From assembly GCF_026213295.1 (NCBI RefSeq), contig NC_079415.1, positions 23,683,610 to 23,747,609 on the forward strand: a stretch of 64,000 bases of DNA. Direction: 5' to 3'. A program made the position numbers and the translations under genes. Under the pieces are notes generated by a model. The model did not search any database. It had not been told where the DNA came from and saw nothing but the letters and a program-made list of their open reading frames with translations. Positions 1-49,955 of this stretch are shown piece by piece. This stretch comes from Gadus chalcogrammus (lineage: Eukaryota > Chordata > Actinopteri > Gadiformes > Gadidae). Every line of letters begins with the position of its first letter. Position 1 is the first letter of the stretch.

Positions 1-159
1 GTCAAGATTTCAGCGAGATAAGAGTATTAGCGTTTGTGCAGATCACTGATTTACGTCCGCTACAACAGATTCCACCAGAAAGCTTTACTGTGGTAAGATA
101 GCGGCCTATGGTGACGTTCTAGACGCCGCCATAGGGCATCTAGTTAATATATATATATC

Positions 160-720
160 TAGGGTGACCAGATTTGAGTTTGTGAAAAAGAGGACACTTC
201 GTCGCGGGGGGGGGGCGAGGCGAAAACATGGGTATTTTTTCTTTAGTTCGTCCGTGAACTTACATTTACGTTTAGGCATGGCTGCAGATGTAATGTGCTG
301 TTGTAAACAGAGTGGAAGCGGCAAGGTGCTCAATGTTGCCAGATTGGAAATGGCAAAGTAACGTACCAAAGGCTCAAAATGGTCGTATTTGGAGGATAAT
401 TATCGTGGCTCTGGCAACCCTGAGATCGGTCGCCCAATGACAGACTCTCTCTACAGTCGCTCGCGCAAGAAGGTGGAACGTAAGGGAGATACCATTTCCA
501 GAACTTGGAAGGCCGTAATAACCATAGACATATGGTAATAACTAGTAGGTTATGGGAAAGACCCAGAAACACAAATATGCGACGAGGCAAAAACAAATAT
601 GCGACGAGATAATGTCCGAAAACCGGACATTATCATCAATTAATAAAACCCCCCCGGACGCCCCGGACACGACGTAAAAAGTGGACATGTCCGGGGAAAA
701 GAGGACGTTTGGTCAGCCTA
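160..720. mobile_element. non-autonomous DNA transposon at a TA-rich site
   Basis: It opens TAGGGTGACCAGAT and closes with the complementary GGTCAGCCTA; inside each end lies a 'GAGGACA/GGACATGTCC' block. Both flanks are (TA)n. There is no coding potential. The family name is uncertain. Confidence 0.6.
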
Positions 721-1390
721 TATATATCTATCCTCAAAACCACCCGGCAAAGGAGCTGCCGTCAATTGTGTTGTTTTTGTCGTAAACTAGGGTCCGATGG
801 TTAAAAAATAGACAGATATTCCAAGGTATCCTTAAAAGGCAGCTTGGATGTTTTTATTTTCTGCAGTTTAGACTTCTTCTATAACCTATTTTTGAAAGCA
901 AAACACCAATGCCGTGTTCCAATAACCGTACTATCCGTACTTACTAGCCAAATTTTGAGTACGTAGTACGTTCCAATGGGGGATTATCATGCTGATACGT
1001 AGTACTTCCGCATTCGGTGATCTTTGTGCACTGTGACATCCGGTGAATCACTCATCACTCTGGCGAACCGATGATGGAGGACCGGCAGTTCACTTTCACG
1101 ATATCCCTGGTAAATGTACCCAAAGTCACGTTTTCTGACGTTCACAGACTTACTGAACAACACTCCATAACAGCCCGTTCCAAACTGGATAAGGGATAGT
1201 TTATTTTTCGAGAAATATATCGACCACGAAGGTGAGTGTCTGCTAGCTAGCTTATGCTAGGTAGGTTGGCTTATGCTAACGTCAGTTTGGTGTCAGCTCA
1301 GTCTGGAGGGATGATTAAATGATAAAAGGGATGAAAAATAAGGTAGACTTGTACTTCTTTGGTACACATATGTGTATCTTCAGCAGAAAG

Positions 1391-2293
1391 TAGCCGCGTT
1401 TACATGGCAGATCTATGCCGCATAGATTTCTATGCGGCATAGATCTGTTCCTAAAATGTGTTACGAATGTACTGCATACATGGCAGTAACAAAAGTGTCC
1501 GTTATGTCTCTCGCGCACACCTGACACGTCTCTGGACCGGCGGCGACATAATGGATGTCTTATCACTATCGGGGATTTTAAATTTGATTTTGATGAAAGC
1601 ACAGCAGGAGAGAGCTTTTCTCTGCCTGCTCCTACAATTAAGAAGGAGGAGGACAGCGCAGCAACGTCAATTTCTCGTCAGATCTTTATATTTACCCTAT
1701 GCTTCGCCGCAAACAAGAGGAATTTGGATGCGAGTCCGCAGCCAAGACTGGTGGGAGAGAATGGTCTTACGGGAATTTAGTGACCAGGAATCCTCGAAGG
1801 TCCAATTGCGCACTACTGCAGCTGCCATCTCTCTAAGTTAAGAAGTATTTTAACGTTCAGCCTGCAAAAGTACTAGTAGTAGCGTACTCATTTACAGTTA
1901 TCTTGGACGTGCGCGGACACTTCATTAATAAACACCCATGTCCCGTCGCTTAGCAACCGGACACGCTTACCGGACTACTTTTACGGAGTGATAACAAAGA
2001 CGTGAATCAGGCAATAAATCCACTTTCCTTGACAGCGGTGAAGTTCGGTGTGCTTAAAAGTACAGACGGAGCTTAGTGGAATTGCGAACTACTGCGGCTG
2101 CTCTAAGTTAAACCCCAATCTATGTGGAATAAGTGTATACATGGCGATTTAAAACGGACTACACCACCTATTCTATTCGGCATAGAATCTATGCCGAACA
2201 GATAATTGTATTCCGAATGAGGCGTATACATGACCATTTTCTATGCCGCATAGAAATCTATGCGGCATAGATGTGTCCATGTAAACGCGGCTA
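1391..2293. mobile_element. inverted-repeat element, copy 1 (TAGCCGCGTTTACATGG ends)
   Basis: It begins TAGCCGCGTTTACATGG and ends with the complement, with TA at both edges. Next to each end is a palindrome, CTATGCCGCATAG / CTATGCGGCATAG. A 26-bp tail duplication extends the end to 2319. The interior has short open frames but no recognisable transposase. Confidence 0.75.
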
Positions 2294-2527
2294 TAGATGT
2301 GTCCATGTAAACGCGGCTAGTGAAATTAATGTGAAATGAACTGAATGAATAAAGGAACTGAAAGAATAAAAGGATTTAATTCATTCCCTTTTTCTGAGTA
2401 CATCATTTTCTACATTACATATTAACATTATTTTGAATACTTTCAGGATGGACTGACTGGACTTTAAAATAGATTATAGATGAAAGACTTCTCAATCAAT
2501 TACATACATGTCATTCAATATATACAG

Positions 2528-3422
2528 TAGCCGCGTTTACATGGCAGATCTATGCCGCATAGATTTCTATGCGGCATAGATCTGTTCCTAAAATGTGTTC
2601 CGAATGTACTGTATACATGGCAGTAACAAAAGTGTCCGTTATGTCTCTCACGCACACCTGACACGTCTCTGGACCGGCGGCGACATAATGGATGTCTTAT
2701 CACAATCGGGGATTTTAAATTTGATTTTAATGAAAGCACAGCAGGAGAGAGCTTTTCTCTGCCTGCTCCTTCAATTAAGAAGGAGGAGCACAGCGCAGCA
2801 ACGTCAATTTCTCGTCAGATCTTTCTATATACCCTATGCTCCGCCGCAAACAAGAGGAATTTGAATGCGAGTCCGCAGCCAAGACTGGTGGGAGAGAGTG
2901 GTCTCACGGGAATTTAGTGACCAGGAATCCTCGAAGGTCCAATTGCGCACTACTGCAGCTGCCATCTCTCTAAGTTAAGAAGTATTTTAACATTCAGCCT
3001 GCAAAAGGACTAGTAGTAGCCTACTCATTTACAGTTATCTCGGACGCACGCGGACACCTCATTAATAAACACCCATGTCCCGTCGCTTAGCAACCGGACA
3101 CGCTTACCGGACTACTTTTACGGAGTGATAACAAAGACGTGAATCAGGCAATAAATCCACTTTCCTTGACAGCGGTGAAGTTCGGTATGCTTAAAAGTAC
3201 CGACGGAGCTCAGTGAACTACTGCGGCTGCTCTAAGTTAAACCCCAATCTATGTGGAATAAGTGTATACATGGCGATTTAAAACGGACTACACCACCTAT
3301 TCTATTCGGCATAGAATCTATGCCGAACAGATAATTGTATTCCGAATGAGGCGTATACATGACCATTTTCTATGCCGCATAGAAATCTATGCGGCATAGA
3401 TGTGTCCATGTAAACGCGGCTA
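2528..3422. mobile_element. inverted-repeat element, copy 2
   Basis: It is near-identical to the copy at 1391-2293 throughout, with the same ends and subterminal palindromes and the same orientation. Small indels (a missing block near 3210) and point changes separate the two. TA duplicates flank it. Confidence 0.75.
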
Positions 3423-4977
<1,555 letters not shown>

Positions 4978-4980
<3 letters not shown>

Positions 4981-5229
4981 TCATACACATTCACTGACTG
5001 GAAAAAGTACATTTCTCGCTAGAAATGTCATTAGAAACACGTTTAATGGTGATTCTGTCCTAAAATATTGCATTTCCCATTCAGGTAATAAAGATTAATA
5101 AAGATCATACACATTCACTTACTGGAGATTATGCAATGAAAAGGTATATTTCTCGCTAGAAATGTTATTAGAAACACGTTTAATGGTGTATCTGTCCTAA
5201 AATATTTAATTTCCCATTCAGATAATAAA
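4978..5229. repeat. tandem duplication of about 120-130 bp
   Basis: Two adjacent copies share CATACACATTCACT, TTTCTCGCTAGAAATGT and GAAACACGTTTAATGGTG in order. The first spans about 4978-5100 and the second about 5101-5229. Confidence 0.8.
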
Positions 5230-5312
5230 AACAATTTCACCAAATGCAGCTAGGAGAACGTCTCGCCCCCTGTTGGTGCTATTCCTCCATTCATTTCGAA
5301 TGGAGAAGAAAG

Positions 5313-5360
5313 CGTGTTCAGGGTCACGCTTTGGTCAGGCAAAGCGTGACCCTGAACACG
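5313..5360. repeat. perfect hairpin, 21-bp arms
   Basis: Arms at 5313-5333 and 5340-5360 are exact reverse complements with a 6-nt loop (GTCAGG). A second small palindrome (TCCATTC...GAATGGA) sits at 5287-5305. This is probably the core of a palindromic MITE. Confidence 0.85.
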
Positions 5361-5859
5361 CCTTGCGATGTGGACCAACGTATCTATTTCACGCCTTGGC
5401 GTGATACGGGTTGGTGTGTGCGCGTGTGTCTGCAGCAGATTTGAGACAAAGAGTGGCAAAAGCCGTGATAAAAGAGATACAACGGAAAACAACCACCATA
5501 GTGGGGGACAAAGTGTCCCCATTAATCAGCCAACCGACTGATCAATACGGAGGAAACGGCAACACAGAGCTGATCGGAGGAGTACACTAGGCCTACATAA
5601 ACCTTCAAACCGAGAAAAAACTAAGATAAGTAGACATACACATCTTTCAAAATAAGCTGCAAAAATGCTAAGATTACATTTCAAGGAGTTTCCAGATATA
5701 TCTGAGGGAGAGGACAGCTACGACAGACGGGAAAGTTGGTTCGGACTGGAGAGAGGGAAGGAAGGTAGGTAGCAGGTGGAATCGAACTTGGTTCGCCTGT
5801 TAACACACTAGCTTCTTAATGCCAGCTCTTCACTCCAGTTTCATGCTCCCTCTTACAGA

Positions 5860-7143
<1,284 letters not shown>

Positions 7144-7264
7144 CAGAGAGCGGGCGGGAGAGAGCGAGAGCGAGAGAGAGAGCGAGAGAGAGCGCATCTA
7201 GTCCACACTCGGATTCATCCCCCTCATAGGTAGAAGCGCGATAGCAGAACACCGTGTTTTAACC

Positions 7265-42795
<35,531 letters not shown>

Positions 42796-42936
42796 GAGGC
42801 TCACCCGCCCACCCCCTACACAGCCCCGACCCCCCCTCCTCCTCTCCCTCCACAAACACACTTCCTTATCCCCCTCCCCGACCCCAACCCCGCTGTAAAG
42901 AAAGTGTAACGCAAAGGAAGTGATGCCCCACCTCTC

Positions 42937-42938
<2 letters not shown>

Positions 42939-43021
<83 letters not shown>
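42939..43021. repeat. (CA)n microsatellite in the gpm6b 3' UTR
   Basis: CA run about 145 nt after the stop codon. Confidence 0.95.
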
Positions 43022-43027
<6 letters not shown>

Positions 43028-45678
43028 ATACACATACACACATCAGTGTTTGCTGATGTGACCCCCGACCCTAATTTGACATCGCCCTACCCCCTCCTCC
43101 TCCTTATGGAGGCTGTAGCCCCCCCCCCCGTCACACACACACAAAAACAAACACACTCTCTACACTAAGCCCCCTTTCTGAGGTCGAACTCAGGTGCAAT
43201 GAGTGAGTGGCGGTGTTGGCGGCTTGGTCGCCCTGGTAAATGCGGTAACCATGGCGCTGGGCCCTGAGTGAGCAGCAGCAGCAGCCGGTTTCTCTCTGAT
43301 CCTCCTCCCGACACCCTGAAGACCCACTGGTTCACTGTCTAGTGTTGGGGGCCGCAGATGCAACCCACACAACCGTTACCCTATCCCCTCCTCCCCCTCT
43401 CCCCCCTCCTGCTTTCTTTTTGGTGTTTTATATGCATATATAAATATATATGAATATAAATATATTGTGAGAATGTGTATGAATGTTGTCAGGTTTGGTT
43501 GCTTTTCTCTTTTAAACACTGGAGTATGCGAGGTACTGCAATGGATTTGATATTATTTTAACTTCTTATTATTTTCCTTTTATATCGTATTTCACTCTTT
43601 TCTCTCATGGAGTTTTTTCATTGGTGATGCTTGATACGTTGTTGCACTATTTTAGAAGTATTAATATGAAGGAGAAATGTAAAAAAAAGCCCACATAAAA
43701 CAAGAAACACTTAAAGATAAAAACCTGTGAAGGAAATTTTTTTAGAAAAATTAGCACGGTTAGCCGTTATTGAATGACTTGTTGAGAACTGAGGTGTAAG
43801 CGCATCATTTCGCCTTTCTAGACTTTTGTCTCTTAACTGCAAGTTTGCTTCATTACCGAGAAAAGAAAAGGGTGTGCTTAGTTAATGACACACACTCAAA
43901 CCAAAACCAAATCTCCAATGTTACGGTGTTGTTAAGATAAGGTCCCAAAAGATAAGGACAAATTTAACTTTGAATTGCTAACCAACCTTAGTAAGCCTAG
44001 TGGCCATCTTGGTTATCAGGGCGAACTGGGCGGTTGTAACTAAACCTCTCAGCTCACTGTCAGAGCCATGACGACCCCAGGTGGGCGAGGTCCATAGTAA
44101 AAAAAAAAAAAAAGGTTCTTATCTGTTCATAGATTTAACTGGATTTGAGTGGGGAACTCTCCCAGATCACCATGCCCCCCCACACACTCCCACAAATAAC
44201 TTAAACATAATATTTCATTACATTTTTTGACCTACGTATTTAGCATTGAAAAAGTAGTTCTGCATTTGATATAATTGTAACGTAACGACTTTAACATTTC
44301 TTGAAAGGGGTAGGGTGCATCTTCGATGACTTGATGACGGCTTCGGGCGCCGACCATACAGATTTAAAAATACATACGACAAAAAAATTACCTACAATCG
44401 AATTGATTTCTCTATGTTTTCTTCGTTTTTTAAAAGGCAGCTGGGTTCTTCTTGGTGTGATTCAGTACTACCTGTGACGGAACATGTTTGTGCTTATTTT
44501 ACAATTGCCAGCCCAATGAGGACCAGACGGAAGCCACTCCCTCACGGCTCTCACGAGCCACAGTGACTGTTTTGGATGTTTACACTGTTGTATAAATACA
44601 AGTCAGGAATTTTCATAACTATTCATTTTATAATCGGACATTGTTTAATATCCATGAACCGTATTCCAGAAAAATCCTCACAGGTTAACCTGGGAGCTAC
44701 TCTTTGTGTGTGTGTGTGTGGGGGGGGGGTTCAGGAGGATATGATAATTACAACAACAAAAAAAGATTCAAGATAAAAAAAAAATAATACAAAGCATGTT
44801 AGTATCGTCCACGTGTGCAGCTGTCTGTTCCGTTATTAAAAAGGACTATATTGCCATGTGTGTTTTGTTTGGTATCCGTGCTTCGGCCGGCGGGGTTGGA
44901 CGAGCGCGCGCCTCGCACTTTGATGCGCGGCCCCGCGCGAGGCGCAGAGTCGGCACGAGGGACGCTCGGCCCCGCGCGAGGCGCCGCGTTGACGAGGGTG
45001 GCCGTCGTCTCCTTGTTACTTGCATGAAGGAGACTCAAACTGTGTCTTTGCAGTCTTGTACAGGTGATGTGTAATCAAGTGTACTGACCAGTATGATAGG
45101 CAGTGTTTTGACCCCCGAGCCCCCCACTCTTTTCTAAAGGATCTCCATTGTACTTGATGGCATTGTTAGACCCCCTCCCCCCCCCCCCCTCACTCCCCAG
45201 TAGTTGTTACATGATTATTTGTTCATTTTTTAAGTTGGGAAATAGTTCAATGACTCATATATAGTGATGATTTTTGTAACCTTCTCTAGTAAAAAACGAT
45301 ATTTTTATTATCGTGACGTCGTTGTCTGTGCGTCATTCTTGAGTCTGGCTTTTCTGAACGTTTGGAAACTGGGCCTGATGGTTTACTCACCATGAGCCTG
45401 GCCTGTTTCACTACTTCTTTTACCTTTTAGACACACAGTTAACACGAAGATCGGTTATCCACCGCTTTCCTCAATGTGGATCAGTGTCAGGCCTGAATAT
45501 CATCAAGAATCAGTCTAAATAATTTCGTTATTCTTAAAAAACGCCAGTTCCCCATAAAATGGACAGATGTCATCCATGCAAGGTTGATTCTAACTATATG
45601 TCAAGTGTGCGTTATGTCGTAAATCTTCTGCGAAACAAGTCATACACTCCAGCATGATTGTGTCCATACAGTGTGTAA

Positions 45679-45684
45679 AATAAA
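45679..45684 (+). terminator. gpm6b: candidate polyadenylation signal AATAAA
   Basis: This is the AATAAA hexamer in the region after the last gpm6b exon. It is an inference that this gene uses it. Confidence 0.35.
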
Positions 45685-45935
45685 ACGCTAAACACAGTTA
45701 ATTGTTAAAACATTATGGCTGGCGTGCAACGTGACAGCAGGCATTACGGTAATATGATGTCGTAATGTCGGCTGGGCGTTGGTCAGGCAGGCCTTCCGCA
45801 CAATGCTGCCCTCTGGTGGCTAAAGTTATGACACTTCTTTATCGACATATCGTTATTATGCGAGCAAATTAAAATACAAATTAACATCAAAACGTCTTGA
45901 GTCATGCTTGTTCAGGGATATGCTTGTAAAAATCA

Positions 45936-45977
45936 ATGGTTAATCGTGTTTATCAGTTCATAAACACGATTAACCAT
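45936..45977. repeat. perfect hairpin, 17-bp arms
   Basis: ATGGTTAATCGTGTTTA (45936-45952) and its exact complement (45961-45977) around an 8-nt loop, between the convergent gene ends. Confidence 0.9.
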
Positions 45978-46055
45978 CTTTCAGGTCCAAACTTGATTAA
46001 TTCTGAACCATAATGCATAATCATCATACTCCTTAATATGAATCGGTTTTTGTGA

Positions 46056-46064
46056 CCATTTATT
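46056..46064 (-). terminator. rab9a: candidate polyadenylation signal for rab9a
   Basis: A TTTATT here reads AATAAA on the - strand, about 680 nt past the rab9a stop. If used, the rab9a and gpm6b transcripts end close together, tail to tail. Confidence 0.4.
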
Positions 46065-46742
46065 TCAATAACATTTTTTACAATATATATTTATGACATC
46101 ATTTCACAGTGTTTTTGCATTACAAATCATGTTCTATTTTCAGTTCAATCTCATCTGTTGGCAGATGTATTCATTATAAAACCTTTGCACTATAATCTAG
46201 ATTATTATCATCATCATTATGGAATTTAGATTAAAAACAAAAGAGAAACCTCTTAAAATAACGTAAGTCTGTTTAAGGCTTAGTGAACAAGGTCAGTGAT
46301 ATGGTCATGAATTAAAACAGGAAACTTATACTATAAGCACCTGCAATTTGATAGTGTTTTTTAGTAGTCTCTGATGAGATGCCATTTTGTTTAGATTTTT
46401 ATCAACATTGTTTCCTACATATTGGATTCAGTGCGGCAGTTAAGTTCAGTTGGGGTTTAACATACGAGTCAGTATCCTACCTAGTGGAGGTTTACCACGC
46501 ACACAAAAGCAGGGAAGGCCTATCATCGAGTCTCATGATCGGCTGCCTCTCATCCCGTACGCCTTGGCTCGCTGTGATCAATGTGGCCCCTGCTCGACCA
46601 ATCAGCGATCAGTGGATGTAAACCTCCGCTTAGACGGGCGACACACGCTGCTAACCTCAAGCAGGACCGGACGCCTCCGCATTCACCTTGGTCTGCTCCC
46701 CATCCCGTGAGCAACCGAGGAGGTGGACGGGGGGTTGTCAGT

Positions 46743-47393
46743 TCAGCAGCACGCCTCACCGCTATCGGCAATTCTGCTGCCGCCGCCGCCGCCACCACGT
46801 GGTTCCTTTCGCCGCAGGTCCACTGCGTCGCTCGGCAAAAGGTGGTGGGCAGGCTCGTCACTAGTGGCCAGCATGCAGCGCACCGCCTCCTCGAACGCCG
46901 ACGTCACGTTGGTGGCGTCCTTTGCGCTGGTCTCAAAGTAGGCGTGGCCGCCGTTGTCACGGCACCAGTGCTGCACGTCCTCGCCGGCCACCTGCCGCTC
47001 GGGTGCGTCCACCTTGTTGCCGAGCACCACGAAGGGGAAGCGGTCGGGGTCGCGCACATCGGCGTAGTAAGCAAACTCCTTCTTCCAGTTGGCCAGGTTG
47101 ACGAAGCTCTGGCCGTCGTCCAGGCTGAAGGTCAGCAGGCAGCAGTCCGAGCCGCGGTAGAAGGGCGTCCGCAGGCTGCGGAAGCGCTCCTGGCCTGCCG
47201 TGTCCCAAATCTGCAGCGTGACGGCGCGGCCGTCCACCACCAGTTCCTTGTTTAGGAACTCCACGCCGATGGTGTGGAAGAGGTGCGTGTCGAACTTGTT
47301 GGACACGTAGCGGTTCATCAGCGACGACTTGCCCACGCCGCCGTCGCCCAGCAGGATCACCTTCAGCAGGGACGACTTGGTTGCCTCGGCCAT
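46743..47393 (-). CDS. rab9a: Rab9-type small GTPase, single coding exon
   Basis: The 216-residue product has a full Ras-fold motif set: P-loop GDGGVGKSS (16-24), switch I FHTIGVEF (39-46), DTAGQ (64-68), NKVD (126-129) and ETSAK (154-158). It ends in CC, a double-geranylgeranylation signal. TPFYRGSDCCLLTF and NLANWKKEF are Rab9 hallmarks. Rab9 directs late-endosome to trans-Golgi transport of mannose-6-phosphate receptors. The hypervariable tail contains a run of six glycines (200-205), which I do not recall in mammalian Rab9A. On the - strand an acceptor-like TCTTAACAG lies about 12 nt before the ATG, so a 5' UTR intron is likely and the upstream exon was not identified. Rab9b is the main alternative; linkage to gpm6b favours rab9a. 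Confidence 0.93.
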   Translation of the reverse strand: MAEATKSSLLKVILLGDGGVGKSSLMNRYVSNKFDTHLFHTIGVEFLNKELVVDGRAVTLQIWDTAGQERFRSLRTPFYRGSDCCLLTFSLDDGQSFVNLANWKKEFAYYADVRDPDRFPFVVLGNKVDAPERQVAGEDVQHWCRDNGGHAYFETSAKDATNVTSAFEEAVRCMLATSDEPAHHLLPSDAVDLRRKEPRGGGGGGSRIADSGEACC

Positions 47394-47499
47394 GGCAAAG
47401 GCACGCTGTTAAGACCCCACACCCCGCCCCACCAACCGGAGCTGAAGGAACCGAGGCGGAGGCTGGCCGGAACCAAATAGGGCTGGGTGTAAACGGATA

Positions 47500-47585
47500 A
47501 GACTGGATGGAACCGGATTGGGCTGGAGCGGAACCGGATTGGGCTGGAGGGGAACCGGTTTGGGCTGGCTGGAACTGGATTCGGG
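47500..47585. repeat. short minisatellite upstream of rab9a
   Basis: About four degenerate copies of GAACCGGATTGGGCTGGA (21-23 bp period) lie about 110-190 nt upstream of the rab9a start, in the likely 5' UTR intron. Confidence 0.75.
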
Positions 47586-47639
47586 TGTGATTTGGGTTGT
47601 CCCAAATCACGCCTGAGGGACAATGCTTCCACCTTAGAA

Positions 47640-48200
47640 AGAAAACAGAAATGTAAGCCTTTAGAAATGAATTAGTAATAAAAAATAAAAAAAAAGCTAA
47701 AAACTGTACAAGCTTAAGTGATTCATCCCTCTACTGAAGGAATTACCTTGCTGCTGGTGTAAAACAAGCATATGAAAAGTGAGAATAGACCCCGGAAAAA
47801 AGTTATATGCAGAATTCACAGCACTGGGAATACTGTCTGCCTTTCCGACTACAATTAACTTGGGTGTGGATACACAGACAGACAGAGACATATTGACAGT
47901 GTTGTGCCTGAACGCGTTCATTGAACGATAGTTCATGACCTCATTCATATTTTGGGCAAACGTGAACTGAACGTACTGTATTACTGCCTGATGAACGTTA
48001 CTGTGAACTCGTTCATTCTGGTGTCTGTAAACGGCACGCTCACTCAGTTAAACTTTGTTTAATAGGGGGATTATTTGTTTATCAACACGGCGGATGCACG
48101 CGCAGAATATTCGCAAAAAGAAAATTTGTTTGACCGGTTGCCATGGTTAACTCTGTTTGGTTAATTTGCAGTTGTGGTGTTGTCAGCTTACTGTTACATT
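47640..48200. other. no gene; hAT-like end sequence
   Basis: CAGTGTTGTGCCTGAACG at about 47897 followed by GAACG/GTTCA words resembles one end of a fish hAT family. The partner end was not found. Confidence 0.35.
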
Positions 48201-48423
48201 AGACTGTAATCAGAAAACACGGTTATATGCTATAGACCGTACAGTATCTGTGGTAGGCTGGGACAAATTCCAAATTATAAATATTTACACCTTATGTTGA
48301 AAGCATAGACCGTCGCGATTCCCATTGAAATGAATGGCGCGGTGATTATTCTTCAAAACGAGAGCTGGTAAATTGTGAAAAATTAATTAAACTGTAATCA
48401 GAAAACACGGTTATATGCTAGAC
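48201..48423. repeat. tandem repeat, about 190-bp unit, second copy split by hAT
   Basis: ACTGTAATCAGAAAACACGG starts at about 48203 and again at 48391. The rest of the second unit (CTGTGGTATAAAGGCTGGGAC..., CCGTCGCGATTCCCATTGAA) continues at 61294-61415, after the insertion. Confidence 0.75.
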
Positions 48424-48905
48424 CAGGGGTTTTCAAAGTGTGAGAGAGTGAGCCCCCCCTCAGAGAAAAAAATTCAGCTGAGCCCCCCCCCCCCCCCAGT
48501 TTTTTTTTCTAAATACCTGTGTTTTGAAAGCTATCTTAATTATTTTACACATTTTAAACATCTCTGATCATAATTTTAAAACATTTGAAACATATTTTTT
48601 AAACATTATTTCTGAAACATTAACATCTTTGTGCGTTTTTAAACACATTTCTTAACACAATTTAACAACTTTATCTAAGCATGTTTTAGCTTAACCTTTT
48701 TTAAATACATTTGAACATCTTAATCTGTGTAAACTGCCAGTTTACACAGATTCATTCAGGGTCCCCGACTCTGAATTTTCTGAGTCGAATCAGATCTGCC
48801 TTTTCAGTCCAGAGATTCGACTATTCGGCGGGGTTTGTTCACAGGTGTGGGTACCATATGTGTTCGGCTGCCAGATCGGTTCGGGGGTCCTAGATGCGCA
48901 ATAAT

Positions 48906-49010
48906 GACGCACTTCCTGTAAACGATGTCATTAAATGCGTATGCGCATACTAAAACGCTGACGCACTTCCTGTAAACGATGTCATTAAATGCGCATGCGC
49001 ATACTAACGC
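48906..49010. repeat. tandem duplication, 55-bp period, in a possible first exon
   Basis: GACGCACTTCCTGTAAACGA through ATGCGCATAC occurs at 48906-48955 and 48961-49010. A strong donor TTTAG|GTAAGTATT follows at 49039/49040. Confidence 0.8.
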
Positions 49011-49955
49011 TAACGCTCACGTATTTTTCCGCTCTTTAGGTAAGTATTAACGATCTCCTTTTCTTTTCTAATCTATGAATAATAATCAGATTGATGGCAT
49101 TTCGGAGCTAATTATTTCAACCTTTTCAAATAAGCCTATAAAAGAGGCGTTTTTATGTGACTAAACACGCCACAAACTATTCTAAGCAGCATACTTGAGA
49201 AATAAAACAAAATAACTACAGCCAACTTATAATAAAGCAAAAACAATATAAAATAAATAGACATTAAATAGACTTTTGTAGGTGATAATTACCCTAATTT
49301 CCCTAATACCATTGAATTAATTGTTTTCTGGCCTTAATTCTGAAAACTTTCAGTCTGTCTGTCTTTGTCTTTCTTTATTTCATTTATTTTCACAGAAATG
49401 GAAGGGTTTTATACGGAAGTCAAGCATTACCTCATAATCTAAACACATATCACAGCCTAACAACAACCGCCCCAAACCCAGAGAGCAGGAAGGCCAACAT
49501 TAGGAGGGTCTCAAAGACCTACCTTCTGAAAGGTAAGTCACAGTGTAACAAACGCAAAGGCACATTTGAGCCAGTTTATCGGAAGTATTCTGTATTGGCA
49601 CTATTCCTTTGCTTTTTTCTTCCAAGTACTGCCCAAAACATTTGCTTGTATTTAACCTTTATTTGTAACTTGGCAATTTCACTGGATTCCTGAAGCTACT
49701 AAGTTAACCCTAACCCTGTTGTCATAATGTTATCTAACCACAGATTGTACATACACATTCATAAATGAAGTAGGGCTGCCCCCTAAACTTGTTGGTTTTA
49801 CTAGTAATGTTACTAGTAAAACCATGTTCTCTATAAAAAATAAATGTGCTCTTTCATCTTACACTTTGTTTGTCACAGGCGTCACTACATGGTGTAGAGT
49901 ATCCGCCAACTACAGAGCAGAGTTCTACACCATGTACAGTATTGGGACCTGCATG

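Larger units (their letters stand above)
42796..45700 (+). other. gpm6b: gpm6b 3' UTR (approximate end)
   Basis: No further coding exon is visible. The stretch has a (CA)n run at 42939-43021, A/T-rich blocks and C-runs, consistent with a long neuronal 3' UTR. A canonical AATAAA is at 45679-45684. A possible earlier end near 45,310 follows a GT-rich stretch without AATAAA. The true cleavage site is not fixed by the sequence. Confidence 0.5.

Noticed and set aside
46581..47255. 224-codon + strand frame over rab9a
   Set aside because: It is the antisense shadow of a GC-rich true exon; the - strand protein has all GTPase motifs.
48711..48893. 60-codon frame near the left end of element A as the missing N-terminus of the cargo gene
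   Set aside because: It ends in a stop before any donor and is out of phase with exon i.
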